From contig JACNJS010000084.1 of the NCBI GenBank assembly GCA_014382445.1, forward strand, positions 2,089 through 66,088: DNA of 64,000 bases. Reading direction: 5' to 3'. A program made the position numbers and the translations under genes. This stretch comes from Bacteroidota bacterium. GTDB lineage: Bacteria; Bacteroidota; Bacteroidia; Bacteroidales; F082. Below the pieces are notes generated by a model that saw only the letters and a list, made by a program, of their open reading frames with translations, made no database searches and was not told the origin of the DNA. Positions 17,085 to 25,531 of the stretch are shown in pieces (position 1 is the stretch's first letter; each line of letters starts with the position of its first letter).

Positions 17085-17338
17085 TATTTTTGGTTCTCCT
17101 TGATATACTTGGCCATAGTACTAAGAGAGAAGAATATTTTTTGCCCGTCTTTAGGGTTTTGAATTTTAATACCATATTCCTTTTCCAAAAGAACAATTAG
17201 TTCCAATGCATCTATCGAATCAAGTCCAAGACCTTCCCCAAATAATGGTTCTTCAGGATCGATATCTTCCGGCGCCATATCTTCAAGATTCAACTGCTCT
17301 ATAATCTGTAATTTCAATTTCTCTATAAGCTCTTCCAT
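17084..17338 (-). CDS. Acyl carrier protein of the polyene-like locus
   Basis: 84 aa acidic carrier protein. The phosphopantetheine attachment site is S41 in GLGLDSIDALEL, followed by helix III residues LLEKEYGIKI. It is distinct from the usual fatty-acid AcpP signature (DSLD) and belongs to the polyketide/aryl-polyene style (DSID). It sits between the ketosynthase-like 207 aa protein (7 bases upstream) and the fused KS-CLF (1-base overlap), so it is most likely the dedicated carrier on which the chain of this locus is built. It needs a phosphopantetheinyl transferase, not seen in the window. Confidence 0.93.
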   Translation of the reverse strand: MEELIEKLKLQIIEQLNLEDMAPEDIDPEEPLFGEGLGLDSIDALELIVLLEKEYGIKIQNPKDGQKIFFSLSTMAKYIKENQK

Positions 17339-17345
17339 CTGTATA

Positions 17346-17969
17346 TCAATAAATTAAATTGTATAATTTGTTTATTTCAAATGCATTATGTAGAATATTT
17401 CCTTCGTTTGAAACCCAATACAAAAAGGCCTCATAATCATTTTCCGACTGATTAACCCATCCGCCAACAAACGCGTTTGCTTTATGAGCCAAATATAAGC
17501 TATTGATATGATTTGTAATTATGTCGGCTTTAAAATTTTCCACAATAAAAAAAGCATTCTCCCCTCGTAATTTGTGCCTGATTGAAATTTCACCGATCAT
17601 AATGTTTGGGAGGGTGTATACAAACAACGACGGGCTCGGAAAAAAGTTATTATAATCATCAATTGTAAGCTGATGGTTTAAATCAGTAACTAGTGTTGAA
17701 TGCGAATTTGATAGTATTACGGCAATATCTTCCTCATTATACACTGTAAGATTAACGCCTGAAAGCAACACTTCTGCAGCAAGAAAACCAAGTTTACTTA
17801 TTTCATCCATCTTGAAAAACTTGTTGTAAGAAGGTTTAATATATCTATACCCTGATTTTGCAAATAAGCTCAAACTATCAGCTACTTTATCGGAATACAA
17901 AAGTTTACCATCAACAAAAATGCGGTTGTTTTTAATATGGCAGTAACTATTAATGAATAATTCCTTCAT
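17346..17969 (-). CDS. Ketosynthase-like N-terminal-half protein without active-site Cys
   Basis: 207 aa. Residues 20-200 resemble the N-terminal half of a beta-ketoacyl synthase: SKLGFLAAEVLL, DIAVILSNSHST, FPSPSLFVYTLPN, IMIGEISIRHKLRGENAFF. The expected Cys nucleophile after the FVYTLPN-type strand is absent, and so is the C-terminal half with the two histidines. Such KS-like small proteins (Ketoacyl-synt_2 type) accompany aryl polyene clusters. It is closely packed between ketosynthase and ACP (gaps of 9 and 7 bases). Likely a structural partner or acyl-ACP binder rather than a condensing enzyme. Confidence 0.7.
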   Translation of the reverse strand: MKELFINSYCHIKNNRIFVDGKLLYSDKVADSLSLFAKSGYRYIKPSYNKFFKMDEISKLGFLAAEVLLSGVNLTVYNEEDIAVILSNSHSTLVTDLNHQLTIDDYNNFFPSPSLFVYTLPNIMIGEISIRHKLRGENAFFIVENFKADIITNHINSLYLAHKANAFVGGWVNQSENDYEAFLYWVSNEGNILHNAFEINKLYNLIY

Positions 17970-17978
17970 AGCTAATTG

Positions 17979-19139
17979 TCAAACTTTCGATATTATCAAC
18001 GCAGCATTGCTTCCTCCAAATCCCGAGGCCATTTTTAAACAAGTATTGATCTCCATATTAAAAGTATGGTTGATAATGTTTATTGGATGGCTTATACCCA
18101 ATTCTTCAAATCCGGCAGTTTTTAGTAGTATATTTTGCCTCATTTCTTCCAACAATATAACCGTTTCAATTATCCCGGCTGCGCCAAGTGTATGACCTAA
18201 ATAACCTTTAATGCTATTTACAGGAACACTTTCAAGATGATGCCGATCTATAGAAATACTTTCCATCTCATCGTTGTATGGAGTTGCCGTACCATGTGAA
18301 GATATGTGATCAATTTGTTCAGGTTTAATATTTGACTGAAATATTGCTTTTTTAATTGCAATATATGAACCATCGCCCTTGCGGGATGGGCCTGAAATAT
18401 GGTTAGCATCATTTGCCGTTGCACCACCTTTAAATATAATGTTTTGCCGGTGCATATTTTTGTGTTTGCTAAGAATTACCGTTCCGGCGGCTTCTCCCAA
18501 AGATAAGCCATCACGATTTTTGTCAAATGGTTTACAAGCGGTAGGACTTAACGACATAAACGACATAAAACCACTAACTACAAATCTGGTAACTAAATCA
18601 CCCCCGGTTACTATTACATTGTCGAATTGTTCACTTTCAATATACATTGCAGCAATATTTATTGCTAGCGCGCCTGAAATACAAGCATTTGAAACGACGA
18701 TTACCTTATTAGGGTTTCCAAAAAAATCTTGAATTATGTCACCTAATTTCCAAAGTAGTATACGTTCGGGTTCAAAAGTTTCTTCATTTTCGTTGGATAC
18801 AAGGTTGATATTGCCTTTGGTAGTTGACAGTATAATTGCTGTACGTGAAGAATGAATTTCGATATCGGTTAAAGATAATGCATCATTAACCGAAACAATA
18901 ATCATCTTTTCAAGTTTAGTATAACTGTTATTGTTGGAATATTGATCAGCAATAATTTGAAACTCTTTGTTAAGCCTCTCTTCATCAATCATTGAAGCGG
19001 GGAATGCTTTGGGATAATACTTTTGATCAACTATAGTTTTAATACCAACTTCACCGCTTACCATCGAAAAGAAATTTTCTTCAGTACCGAAGCCAAGTGA
19101 TGAAATAATGTTGTCGGATCTAAAATAAACCATTTGCAA
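17979..19139 (-). CDS. Beta-ketoacyl-ACP synthase (second, complete KS)
   Basis: 386 aa FabF-type condensing enzyme with an intact triad: C153 in VSNACISGA, H282 in SSHGTATPYNDE and H316 in GYLGHTLGAAG, plus the C-terminal ASGFGGSNAA loop. Its start is the ATG 6 bases after the thioesterase stop. Together with the fused KS-CLF it gives the locus two active condensing enzymes, as in aryl polyene and flexirubin clusters where separate ketosynthases handle priming and elongation. Which step this one does cannot be read from the sequence. Confidence 0.92.
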   Translation of the reverse strand: MQMVYFRSDNIISSLGFGTEENFFSMVSGEVGIKTIVDQKYYPKAFPASMIDEERLNKEFQIIADQYSNNNSYTKLEKMIIVSVNDALSLTDIEIHSSRTAIILSTTKGNINLVSNENEETFEPERILLWKLGDIIQDFFGNPNKVIVVSNACISGALAINIAAMYIESEQFDNVIVTGGDLVTRFVVSGFMSFMSLSPTACKPFDKNRDGLSLGEAAGTVILSKHKNMHRQNIIFKGGATANDANHISGPSRKGDGSYIAIKKAIFQSNIKPEQIDHISSHGTATPYNDEMESISIDRHHLESVPVNSIKGYLGHTLGAAGIIETVILLEEMRQNILLKTAGFEELGISHPINIINHTFNMEINTCLKMASGFGGSNAALIISKV

Positions 19140-19145
19140 TTATTC

Positions 19146-19565
19146 TTATAATCCAACTTTCTTTTTCCAATCTAACAAAAATTGTGGCGGATATAGTATC
19201 ATTTCCTTGTTAATATCGATAAAAACCTGTGTGCTTTCAGAAGTTGCGACTAATTCATTATCCGACTTTCTGAATATCCTGAACTTGAAGATCATTTTTG
19301 CTGATTCGCTATTAACAAATTCTGTTTCAATTAGTAACACATCGCCATACTGCACCTGCTTTTTAAAATCGATATTCATATTAACAACCGGTGCCATAAC
19401 ATTATGCTTATAAATATCGAGATAAGATATGCCATATTTTTTACCAAAGGATTCGCGACCTTCTTCAATATATTTTACGTAGTTACCGTGCCATACAATT
19501 CCCATTGAATCCACTTCTCCAAAACGTACTACTACTTCAGTTGTGTCTGTTAAAATTTTACTCAT
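19146..19565 (-). CDS. 4-hydroxybenzoyl-CoA-type hot-dog thioesterase
   Basis: 139 aa from the ATG at 19563-19565; an upstream in-frame TTG would add 14 residues. The 4HBT signature is VVRFGEVDSMGIVWHGNYVK followed by YIEEGRE, with the catalytic Asp in EVDSMG. Thioesterases of this kind are standard parts of aryl polyene clusters, where they are thought to release or proof-read ACP-bound acyl chains. It is the first gene of the left segment of the locus: 6 bases before the ketosynthase and divergent from the outer-membrane protein gene at 19657. Confidence 0.88.
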   Translation of the reverse strand: MSKILTDTTEVVVRFGEVDSMGIVWHGNYVKYIEEGRESFGKKYGISYLDIYKHNVMAPVVNMNIDFKKQVQYGDVLLIETEFVNSESAKMIFKFRIFRKSDNELVATSESTQVFIDINKEMILYPPQFLLDWKKKVGL

Positions 19566-19596
19566 TGTTTTGCGATAACTTGCAAAAGTATGTAAT

Positions 19597-19627
19597 TTGA
19601 CATTCAATTAAAAATGCCTTAATTTTG
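19597..19627 (+). promoter_or_regulatory. Bacteroidota-type promoter of the outer-membrane protein gene
   Basis: TTG at 19597-19599, a 20-base spacer, and TAATTTTG at 19620-19627. This is a full match to the TTG / TAnnTTTG promoter of Bacteroidota. It lies 29 bases upstream of the ATG at 19657 and just upstream of the start of the divergent thioesterase gene. Confidence 0.6.
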
Positions 19628-19656
19628 TCAATCTGCTTAAACCCATAAACTCAGAT

Positions 19657-20238
19657 ATGAAAAAAGCAGCTATCATTTTAATAATTGCACTTATTGTTTT
19701 GATGCCTTCACATTTGAAATCACAAAATAATTATGTAGTAGGTTTTGCATTTGTTGGAATAGTATTGAATCAGGCATCTATTTCTTATGAATATTCATTG
19801 AACAAGAACAACTCACTTGGTGTACAGGCAACTAGTTCACTATTATGGTTTTATGCCCCAAACTATTCATCAGATAAAATAGTTGCGTATTACAGATATT
19901 ATTTTAATCCCAAACCTTCCAAGGGGATTACTTATTTTGCTCATGCTGAAGCCGGCTACTATAATTTTTATGAATATTACCTAGATTCATTTGATCATTA
20001 TACGATCAGCAATAATATATCAATGGGCTATTTAATTGGAGGAAGACGATATTTTGGAACGTCAGAGATGTGGTTTTCTGATTTTGCATTAGGAGTAAAC
20101 CTTGGGTACAGAATGCATGGAGGTGATGGACAATGGGATTATGATGGGGATTATAATCAATGGTATTATAGAGAATACCCCCCTGATAGATTTGTCATAC
20201 TACCAAGAGTGATTGTTGAAGTTGGATTTAGGTTTTAG
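19657..20238 (+). CDS. Probable outer-membrane beta-barrel protein
   Basis: 193 aa. A signal peptide (residues 1-22, MKKAAIILIIALIVLMPSHL) precedes a chain rich in aromatic residues alternating with polar ones (SISYEYSLN, YYRYYFNP, ITYFAHAEAGYYNFYEYY, LGVNLGYRMHG). It ends in Phe (VEVGFRF), the usual beta-barrel assembly signal. It lies opposite to all its neighbours and splits the polyene-like locus in two; its stop is one base from the stop of the RhaD-like gene. A link to exported product is possible but unproven. Family not recognised beyond small beta-barrel. Confidence 0.75.
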   Translation: MKKAAIILIIALIVLMPSHLKSQNNYVVGFAFVGIVLNQASISYEYSLNKNNSLGVQATSSLLWFYAPNYSSDKIVAYYRYYFNPKPSKGITYFAHAEAGYYNFYEYYLDSFDHYTISNNISMGYLIGGRRYFGTSEMWFSDFALGVNLGYRMHGGDGQWDYDGDYNQWYYREYPPDRFVILPRVIVEVGFRF

Positions 20239-20239
20239 T

Positions 20240-21001
20240 TCAAAACTCAATATCTTTCAATTGATCTAATTGATTAGTACTGAGCCCTTGAGGCAATGTG
20301 CCAACTGCAGCACACATCAAATAAATTTTAGTTGCCTTGGCAATAATATCAATCAAGTCGTAACAATCGTTGAGGTTGGAGGCAATACTAAAAACTCCAT
20401 GTTTTTCCCATAAAGCAATTGAATGATATTTCAGGGCTTCCACTGTGGCTGTCGCTATTTCGGATGAGCCCGGTAATTCAAACGGGACAAAACCAACCCC
20501 TGTGGGGATAAACATTATTGTTTCGGGATGCATTTGCCAAAGCATATTATTAAACCTGTCTTGATCACAGTATTTTTCAATATGTGTAAGCGCAATCAAC
20601 TCGGTAACATGAGAATGCATTACAGCTCTTTCATTACTGCTCCTTTGTGCTATCATACTGTGAATTGCAAGGTGTGTTGGTAATTCGGAAGTGGGCGTTA
20701 CCAGCGCAACTGAAAGAATAGAGTACATGTCGCCCTTGGAGTTTATTTTAAACACAACTGTATTTTCGGCAGGTGATCGGGCAATATCCCTCATTCGTTT
20801 GCCCTTACCGGTAACGATAAATACTTTATTGGCAAGTTCAGTATAAGGTTTGGGAAGTGGATAATGTTTGCCGGAATTTATTTCAAAGTCCAAATCAACC
20901 AGAATAGAAAAATTACCAGCATTTTTTTCGGCCCAGCCATTTTTGTGGAGTAATCCGGCAACTTCTGATATTTCGTTATAAACAACTGTTAGCGAGGACA
21001 T
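20240..21001 (-). CDS. Class II aldolase, rhamnulose-1-phosphate aldolase-like
   Basis: 253 aa zinc-dependent aldolase of the class II aldolase/adducin family, closest in layout to RhaD: KNGWAEKNAGNFSI near the N-terminus, PTSELPTHLAIH with the catalytic Glu, the zinc ligands in VMHSHVTELIALT, MHPETIMFIPTGVGFVP, and the third zinc ligand in LWEKHGVFS. RhaD splits L-rhamnulose 1-phosphate into dihydroxyacetone phosphate and lactaldehyde. No other rhamnose genes are near; instead it follows the ABC permease by 19 bases in the polyene-like locus, so its real substrate may differ. It converges on the outer-membrane protein gene. Confidence 0.8.
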   Translation of the reverse strand: MSSLTVVYNEISEVAGLLHKNGWAEKNAGNFSILVDLDFEINSGKHYPLPKPYTELANKVFIVTGKGKRMRDIARSPAENTVVFKINSKGDMYSILSVALVTPTSELPTHLAIHSMIAQRSSNERAVMHSHVTELIALTHIEKYCDQDRFNNMLWQMHPETIMFIPTGVGFVPFELPGSSEIATATVEALKYHSIALWEKHGVFSIASNLNDCYDLIDIIAKATKIYLMCAAVGTLPQGLSTNQLDQLKDIEF

Positions 21002-21020
21002 GGTTTTGATATTAGATTGT

Positions 21021-22313
21021 TTAATTTTCTTTACGGCTCATATTATAATACCATGCAATGCAAATACAAATTAAGAAGAAAATCATAAGCATTGCAACGT
21101 AATAAAGTATTTCGGAAATGCCTGCATTTCTTAAAAAAACATCATAATAACCGTTAAGAGCCCAGTTGAGTGGAGAAAATTTACTTACCAACTGCATTGT
21201 TTCAGACATGATAAACACCGGTACCCAAATACCACCAATGGCAGCAAATATCACTACCGAAATTGAACCAAATATTGATGATTGCTCCTGAGATGTGGCA
21301 ATAGATCCTATAACAACTCCATATCCCGCCGCTGCTAATGCAACCGATGCGGTTAGAAGTATCAAAGCAGAGTAGCTATCTCCGACAATAAGTTGCGGTA
21401 AACCAATTAATGGCAGAATTAACACTCCTATCAGTAGCATTGTTGCTGCCTGTAATAAACCAACAACGAAAAAAGTAGTTATCTTTCCCAGGATAAAAGG
21501 TAAATTTGAACCCGCCATAATTCTAAGCCTCATTGAAACACCACTTTCCCTTTCCTTAATAATATTACCTGCCAAGGGGATAACAATGAAAAACATAGCG
21601 AAGATTGTCCAGGCCGGAACATTGTGTTGAACCGAGTTTGGAACAACTATAACCTCATCATTAATACTTGCATACGCTGATTCAATCTCAACCAGATTAG
21701 TGAAATTCGCTTTATTTTTAATTTCCATACCCAACAATTCGCGGAAAAGCGATGAATAAATGCCAAACAATATTTTTGCTTCAACAGCTGACGAGAACTC
21801 ATGTAAAGCACTGGTAATAGATTGTTTGAAAGAATTTTTCGTGATCGGGTCGAAGTAGCTTTCAATCTTTGCAGCATTTTGCAATAACAAAGGTTCATCA
21901 CCAAAAATAAGATCTTCTTTTTCCGGAAGGAGTTGAACAATATTGAATTTGATATTGTTGCGCAATACATTTGTTGCATTTTTATGGATAACAACGCCAA
22001 TTTGAAAAGCACCTTTGGCAACCTGCATTTTCAGCTCATTTTCGGATTGTTCACCAATATCCGGCTGTTCGGTAACTTTAAAAAACTTCGACTTTTTTAA
22101 GCCTTCAACAATATTAATTCCGAAAGTATCTTTATCATAGTTTAATACAAGAATTGGCAACTTTTTTTCTTCAAGAGCTTTAAAGGTTGAATCCTGCAAC
22201 AACGTCATTATAATTATCAGAGCTGCCGGCATTAAAAAAAGCATTGCTAATCCAGCTTTGTCGCGTGACAAGATTATAAAATCTTTAATTGTTGATGCCA
22301 GGTATTTTAACAT
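21021..22313 (-). CDS. ABC-2 type exporter, permease subunit
   Basis: 430 aa membrane protein. One transmembrane helix near the N-terminus (LFLMPAALIIIMTLL) is followed by a large extracytoplasmic domain (about 40-225) and then five C-terminal helices beginning WTIFAMFFIVIPLAG. This is the ABC2_membrane_3/YhgE-like arrangement. The conserved KERESGVSMRLRI segment after the second helix is typical of drug, lipid or polysaccharide ABC-2 exporters. Its ATPase is upstream (143-base gap containing a G-rich repeat). Probably exports or flips the lipid-like product of the locus. Confidence 0.9.
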   Translation of the reverse strand: MLKYLASTIKDFIILSRDKAGLAMLFLMPAALIIIMTLLQDSTFKALEEKKLPILVLNYDKDTFGINIVEGLKKSKFFKVTEQPDIGEQSENELKMQVAKGAFQIGVVIHKNATNVLRNNIKFNIVQLLPEKEDLIFGDEPLLLQNAAKIESYFDPITKNSFKQSITSALHEFSSAVEAKILFGIYSSLFRELLGMEIKNKANFTNLVEIESAYASINDEVIVVPNSVQHNVPAWTIFAMFFIVIPLAGNIIKERESGVSMRLRIMAGSNLPFILGKITTFFVVGLLQAATMLLIGVLILPLIGLPQLIVGDSYSALILLTASVALAAAGYGVVIGSIATSQEQSSIFGSISVVIFAAIGGIWVPVFIMSETMQLVSKFSPLNWALNGYYDVFLRNAGISEILYYVAMLMIFFLICICIAWYYNMSRKEN

Positions 22314-22456
22314 GAATGCAAGATTAGAGGGAGATAGGTGGTATAAAGGTATAGGGGCAAAGTATGACGAACCGGAATGATTTCTCTTAATCCCTCATAT
22401 ACTCTTATTTCCAAAATTACATTAGTCTCCATATTAATACGTTTACCATAATTCCA
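22314..22456. repeat. G-rich GGTATAAAGGTATAGGG spacer repeat
   Basis: 143 bases between the ABC ATPase and permease genes with no ORF. The stretch AGGTGGTATAAAGGTATAGG at about 22335-22354 belongs to the same low-complexity family found at 43119-43165 (plus strand) and 58190-58265 (as its complement). Confidence 0.5.
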
Positions 22457-23209
22457 TTAATCCCTCAAACTTCTGCCTGTTATTTCCAAAAAAACATCTT
22501 CCAAATTGTAGCAATTGCTATATTTTCTTAATAATCCTGCAGGGCTGCCTTCAATAATTATTTTCCCCATATCAATTATGGCAATCTTGGTGCAAAATTT
22601 TTCAGCCTCTTCCATATGATGCGAAGTATATACAATTGTCGTCCCAAGTTCATTTAACTTTTTAAGGTATTCAATTATCACCGCACGCGACTGGACATCA
22701 ATGCCAACAGTGGGTTCGTCAAGAAATAATATTTCAGGTGAATGCAATATGCCTGCAATTAAGTTCATTCGGCGCTTCATTCCTCCTGAATAGGTATGTA
22801 TTTTTTGATGTGCTTTATTGGCGAGCCCAAAAGTTTTAATAAGTTGAATTATCTTTTCTTTAAGAATGTTACCTTTTAAGCCATACATATTTCCGAAAAA
22901 TCGCAAATTTTCATAGGCTGTGAGATTAGGAAAAAGTGCTATCTCTTGCGGCACAACACCAATTATCTTTTTAATATTGTCAGCATCCGATTTAAGGTTT
23001 ATGCCATTAATCATAACTTCGCCCGAAGTAGCAGTAATAAAATTACAAAGCACTGATATTATGGTAGTTTTACCGGCCCCATTAGGTCCTAATAAACCAA
23101 ATATTTCACCACTTTCAACTTCTAAACTCAAGTGGTTAATGGCTAAAGTTTCGGTATTTCGGTAGCGCTTTGAAAGCTCTTTAACCTCGATGGCAATATT
23201 TTTGTCCAT
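22457..23209 (-). CDS. ABC-2 type exporter, ATP-binding subunit
   Basis: 250 aa nucleotide-binding subunit. Walker A is GLLGPNGAGKTT, the signature is YSGGMKRRMN, Walker B is ILFLDEPTVGID, and the switch His is in YTSHHMEEAE. It begins 3 bases after the BtrH-like gene and is followed by its permease. It belongs to the ABC-2 family of exporters of drugs, lipids and polysaccharides. In flexirubin-type clusters of Bacteroidota an ABC pair is often found beside a BtrH-domain protein, so it probably moves the acylated product. Confidence 0.95.
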   Translation of the reverse strand: MDKNIAIEVKELSKRYRNTETLAINHLSLEVESGEIFGLLGPNGAGKTTIISVLCNFITATSGEVMINGINLKSDADNIKKIIGVVPQEIALFPNLTAYENLRFFGNMYGLKGNILKEKIIQLIKTFGLANKAHQKIHTYSGGMKRRMNLIAGILHSPEILFLDEPTVGIDVQSRAVIIEYLKKLNELGTTIVYTSHHMEEAEKFCTKIAIIDMGKIIIEGSPAGLLRKYSNCYNLEDVFLEITGRSLRD

Positions 23210-23212
23210 TTT

Positions 23213-24283
23213 TTACCTGATGCTCTTTTTAAGTTTTTTAAAAAACTCCTCTTCCCTGTCAGCAATGACAAGTAGTAAGTCGGCAGCCTTGTTGTAACTT
23301 TCGTCCTCAGTATTACGATTTTTTACAATACGTGCTGCTATAACGGCAAATTCTCGCCAAAGGTCACCTATTTCGGTTATTTCGTACGACAGTTTTTTCA
23401 ACTCACCATTATTAATTACAATTGAAGCTTCCTGTAAAAAGGCACCATACATGTACCTGAAACCTGCACCTCCTGTACCTATCTCTTCCTGGGCACGCAC
23501 AATTTGGCCAATATATGAAGCTGCCTTTTTTGGTCCGAGTTTACCTGGATAGTTTCTAACCTTTTTAGATAAAAACCTTATACCTTTTACACCAAACATT
23601 GGCAAAGGAATTGTTAACATATCTTTGCATGTATGCTTAATTCCTTTAATTATCGCACTCTCCAGGTTGATATTTTTTGGAATACGCTCAGCCCAATACA
23701 TATGTCCTTCGGGTGCAAAAGTACCTTTAGCATATCTCACTCTTAACAACTCGTCGTATGTAAGAACTTCACTGCCCTCCATAATCGGGTCGCTTATAAG
23801 GTAGCTGCCATTCTGGCGGCCATAAACAACTATGTTATGTGCATTAAAATGGAACCTGTATGGATCGGGGAAATATGTGAGATGATAAACCCCCACCAAC
23901 ATTCCGGTTGGAATACTATTTTTCAAGTTAATATCCAGGGCCATCATAGCTTTATGAGGGTTGGAAAATTTATGTTTTTCGAATTCTACACCAAGTCGTT
24001 TTGAGATTCGTTTGAAAATTATCCCAGGGAGTGGTCTAAAAGAAGTAACCGGAATACCATTAACTTTAAGAAAAGGCATATGCGAAAAGAAAAATCCTGA
24101 ACCGATACCAAACACCATAGGTTCGCTTAACTCAATGCCATAATATCGCAACAAGTTACTAACCACCCCATTTTCACAATGCGCCGATTGTTTGTGTTCG
24201 AATTTCAATTCTATATTCATTCTATTATTCGCCAGGGCTGGCTGGGAAAAGTTATTTGTATTCATCAATTGTAATTTTAACAT
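23213..24283 (-). CDS. BtrH N-terminal-domain protein (putative acyl-ACP transferase)
   Basis: 356 aa from the first ATG; M22 (ATG at 24218-24220) is the more family-like start. It has a papain/NlpC-type fold like butirosin BtrH, which moves an acyl group from an ACP to an amine. Visible catalytic candidates are C36 in SAHCENGVVSN, the His in FNAHNIVVYGR, and the Asp in LISDPIMEG. The C-terminal part (about 230-356) is helical. It lies 3 bases upstream of the ABC ATPase and downstream of the 137 aa gene. Proposed role: transfer of the polyene acyl chain from the ACP onto an acceptor before export. The acceptor is unknown and the function is inferred from BtrH only. Confidence 0.75.
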   Translation of the reverse strand: MLKLQLMNTNNFSQPALANNRMNIELKFEHKQSAHCENGVVSNLLRYYGIELSEPMVFGIGSGFFFSHMPFLKVNGIPVTSFRPLPGIIFKRISKRLGVEFEKHKFSNPHKAMMALDINLKNSIPTGMLVGVYHLTYFPDPYRFHFNAHNIVVYGRQNGSYLISDPIMEGSEVLTYDELLRVRYAKGTFAPEGHMYWAERIPKNINLESAIIKGIKHTCKDMLTIPLPMFGVKGIRFLSKKVRNYPGKLGPKKAASYIGQIVRAQEEIGTGGAGFRYMYGAFLQEASIVINNGELKKLSYEITEIGDLWREFAVIAARIVKNRNTEDESYNKAADLLLVIADREEEFFKKLKKSIR

Positions 24284-24332
24284 TCCTGATTCATAGCTCT
24301 TGCTTCCTGAATCACAAAATCATTTGTGGTTA

Positions 24333-24746
24333 TTATTTGTCATTAAGTTGATCAATATCAACAAGTTCATGTTTATTTATTCCAAATACTAAAGCGTATT
24401 TTTCGAGCACATCATCACTTAACTTCGAAAAGTTATAAGGCTTAAGATGTTTTTTAATTTTCCATTTAGGCATGTACATATATTTTGCAACTAGTGCAGT
24501 ATCCATAATATTTTTCTCAATATAATAAGCTATAGGACTTAATTTGCCGTTAATTACATTTTGTCTAGCTTGCTCGATTTTTTCATTTACCCTATCCCAT
24601 GCTTCTTGCATAACAGCATTTTTTGGTTCCCACCCAACTGAGGGGATGGTTGTATAATTACCATTCTCATCGAGTGAATAAACAGGCTCTTTAAATTTGC
24701 CCTGCATCATATTTGCATCATCCTGTGGTACGTCTGTGGTTTTCAT
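24333..24746 (-). CDS. Conserved-locus hypothetical protein with HTH-like C-terminus
   Basis: 137 aa, cytosolic, no confident family. The N-terminal half is polar (EPVYSLDENGNYTTIPSVGW). A helix at about 45-75 (AVMQEAWDRVNEKIEQARQN) leads into a C-terminal region, MDTALVAKYMYMPKWKIKKH onward to ALVFGINKHELVDI, spaced like a phage-repressor (XRE) helix-turn-helix. That resemblance is weak. It sits between the ApeP-like dehydratase (8 bases) and the BtrH-like gene (49 bases), so it is probably a dedicated part of the locus, perhaps a regulator or an enzyme partner. Confidence 0.55.
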   Translation of the reverse strand: MKTTDVPQDDANMMQGKFKEPVYSLDENGNYTTIPSVGWEPKNAVMQEAWDRVNEKIEQARQNVINGKLSPIAYYIEKNIMDTALVAKYMYMPKWKIKKHLKPYNFSKLSDDVLEKYALVFGINKHELVDIDQLNDK

Positions 24747-24754
24747 AAGTTAAA

Positions 24755-25174
24755 CTATTGTAAAAATATTTTCATTTCACACTCGGCAATTAATCTGTTG
24801 TCAAGCATAACTTCACCTTTAATAATTATAACTTTCATTAACTGATTTATTATTGTAATCTTTGTTTGCAGTTTATCATCATCGTTAGGCAGCTTATAAA
24901 TGATCATATTTTTAATAGCCCCAATAAATCCAATAGCAGGCTTTTCCTCATTCTCCATTACTTTGTACCCTGCACGCAAAGCTGCCGTTTGAGCTATGTT
25001 TTCGATCAAACCAATTTCCTGGAAATAACCATTGCTACAAAAAATATTGTCTTTGCTGAGACTGAGTTTAGATATTGTAGTTGTTTTATCATTGTTTATC
25101 AGGCCATCAACCATAACCATTGGATGTTTTTGAGGAATAAGTTCAAGCACATAATTTTTATCTGCAATTATCAT
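24755..25174 (-). CDS. ApeP-like hot-dog dehydratase
   Basis: 139 aa. The N-terminus has the ApeP/FabZ-related motif LIPQKHPMVMVDGLI (His17), and the hot-dog helix is IGLIENIAQTAALRAGY with acidic E58 in the catalytic position. This pattern is that of 3-hydroxyacyl-ACP dehydratases in aryl polyene clusters, which create the conjugated double bonds. Unlike the FabZ-like protein at 14256 it keeps the acidic residue, so it is the likelier working dehydratase. Its ATG directly abuts the Hpt gene stop with no spacer, tying biosynthesis to the regulator genes. Confidence 0.82.
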   Translation of the reverse strand: MIIADKNYVLELIPQKHPMVMVDGLINNDKTTTISKLSLSKDNIFCSNGYFQEIGLIENIAQTAALRAGYKVMENEEKPAIGFIGAIKNMIIYKLPNDDDKLQTKITIINQLMKVIIIKGEVMLDNRLIAECEMKIFLQ

Positions 25175-25528
25175 TTAATATTTTTTGATTTCCGAAAGAA
25201 ATAATAATTTCATTTTATTTACATTATCAACTAATTTTATTAAATAATTATTCAGGTTTTCTTCCTTATTATTTAAGCGAACAATATCCTCAATTTTTCT
25301 AACATCTTCAAGAATATCATTCATCTCGAACACGTCAAGCGATGGCTTTATTCTATGTGTAATTTTTAATATTTCTTCCCATTGTTCTTTGTAAGCCAGT
25401 TCTTGCAGTTGCATAATATCTGGTGGCACAGTGTCTATGAAAAGGGTTAACATCTCTCTAATCTGAGTTGTATCATTACCAAAGTATTGCGAAAGCTTAT
25501 TAAGTTTAAATGGTTGTTTTGTAGGCAT
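25175..25528 (-). CDS. Stand-alone Hpt (histidine phosphotransfer) protein
   Basis: 117 aa, all-helical. The phosphotransfer motif is EILKITHRIKPSLDVF with phospho-accepting H58, equivalent to the usual AHxLKGSA helix. It lacks kinase and receiver domains, so it must accept phosphate from a hybrid kinase and pass it to a response regulator. The sigma-54 regulator gene lies 3 bases upstream and the ApeP-like gene begins at the next base after its stop. The most natural reading is a phosphorelay to that regulator. A hybrid kinase at 1768-3669 is in the window but not adjacent. Confidence 0.85.
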   Translation of the reverse strand: MPTKQPFKLNKLSQYFGNDTTQIREMLTLFIDTVPPDIMQLQELAYKEQWEEILKITHRIKPSLDVFEMNDILEDVRKIEDIVRLNNKEENLNNYLIKLVDNVNKMKLLFLSEIKKY

Positions 25529-25531
25529 AGT

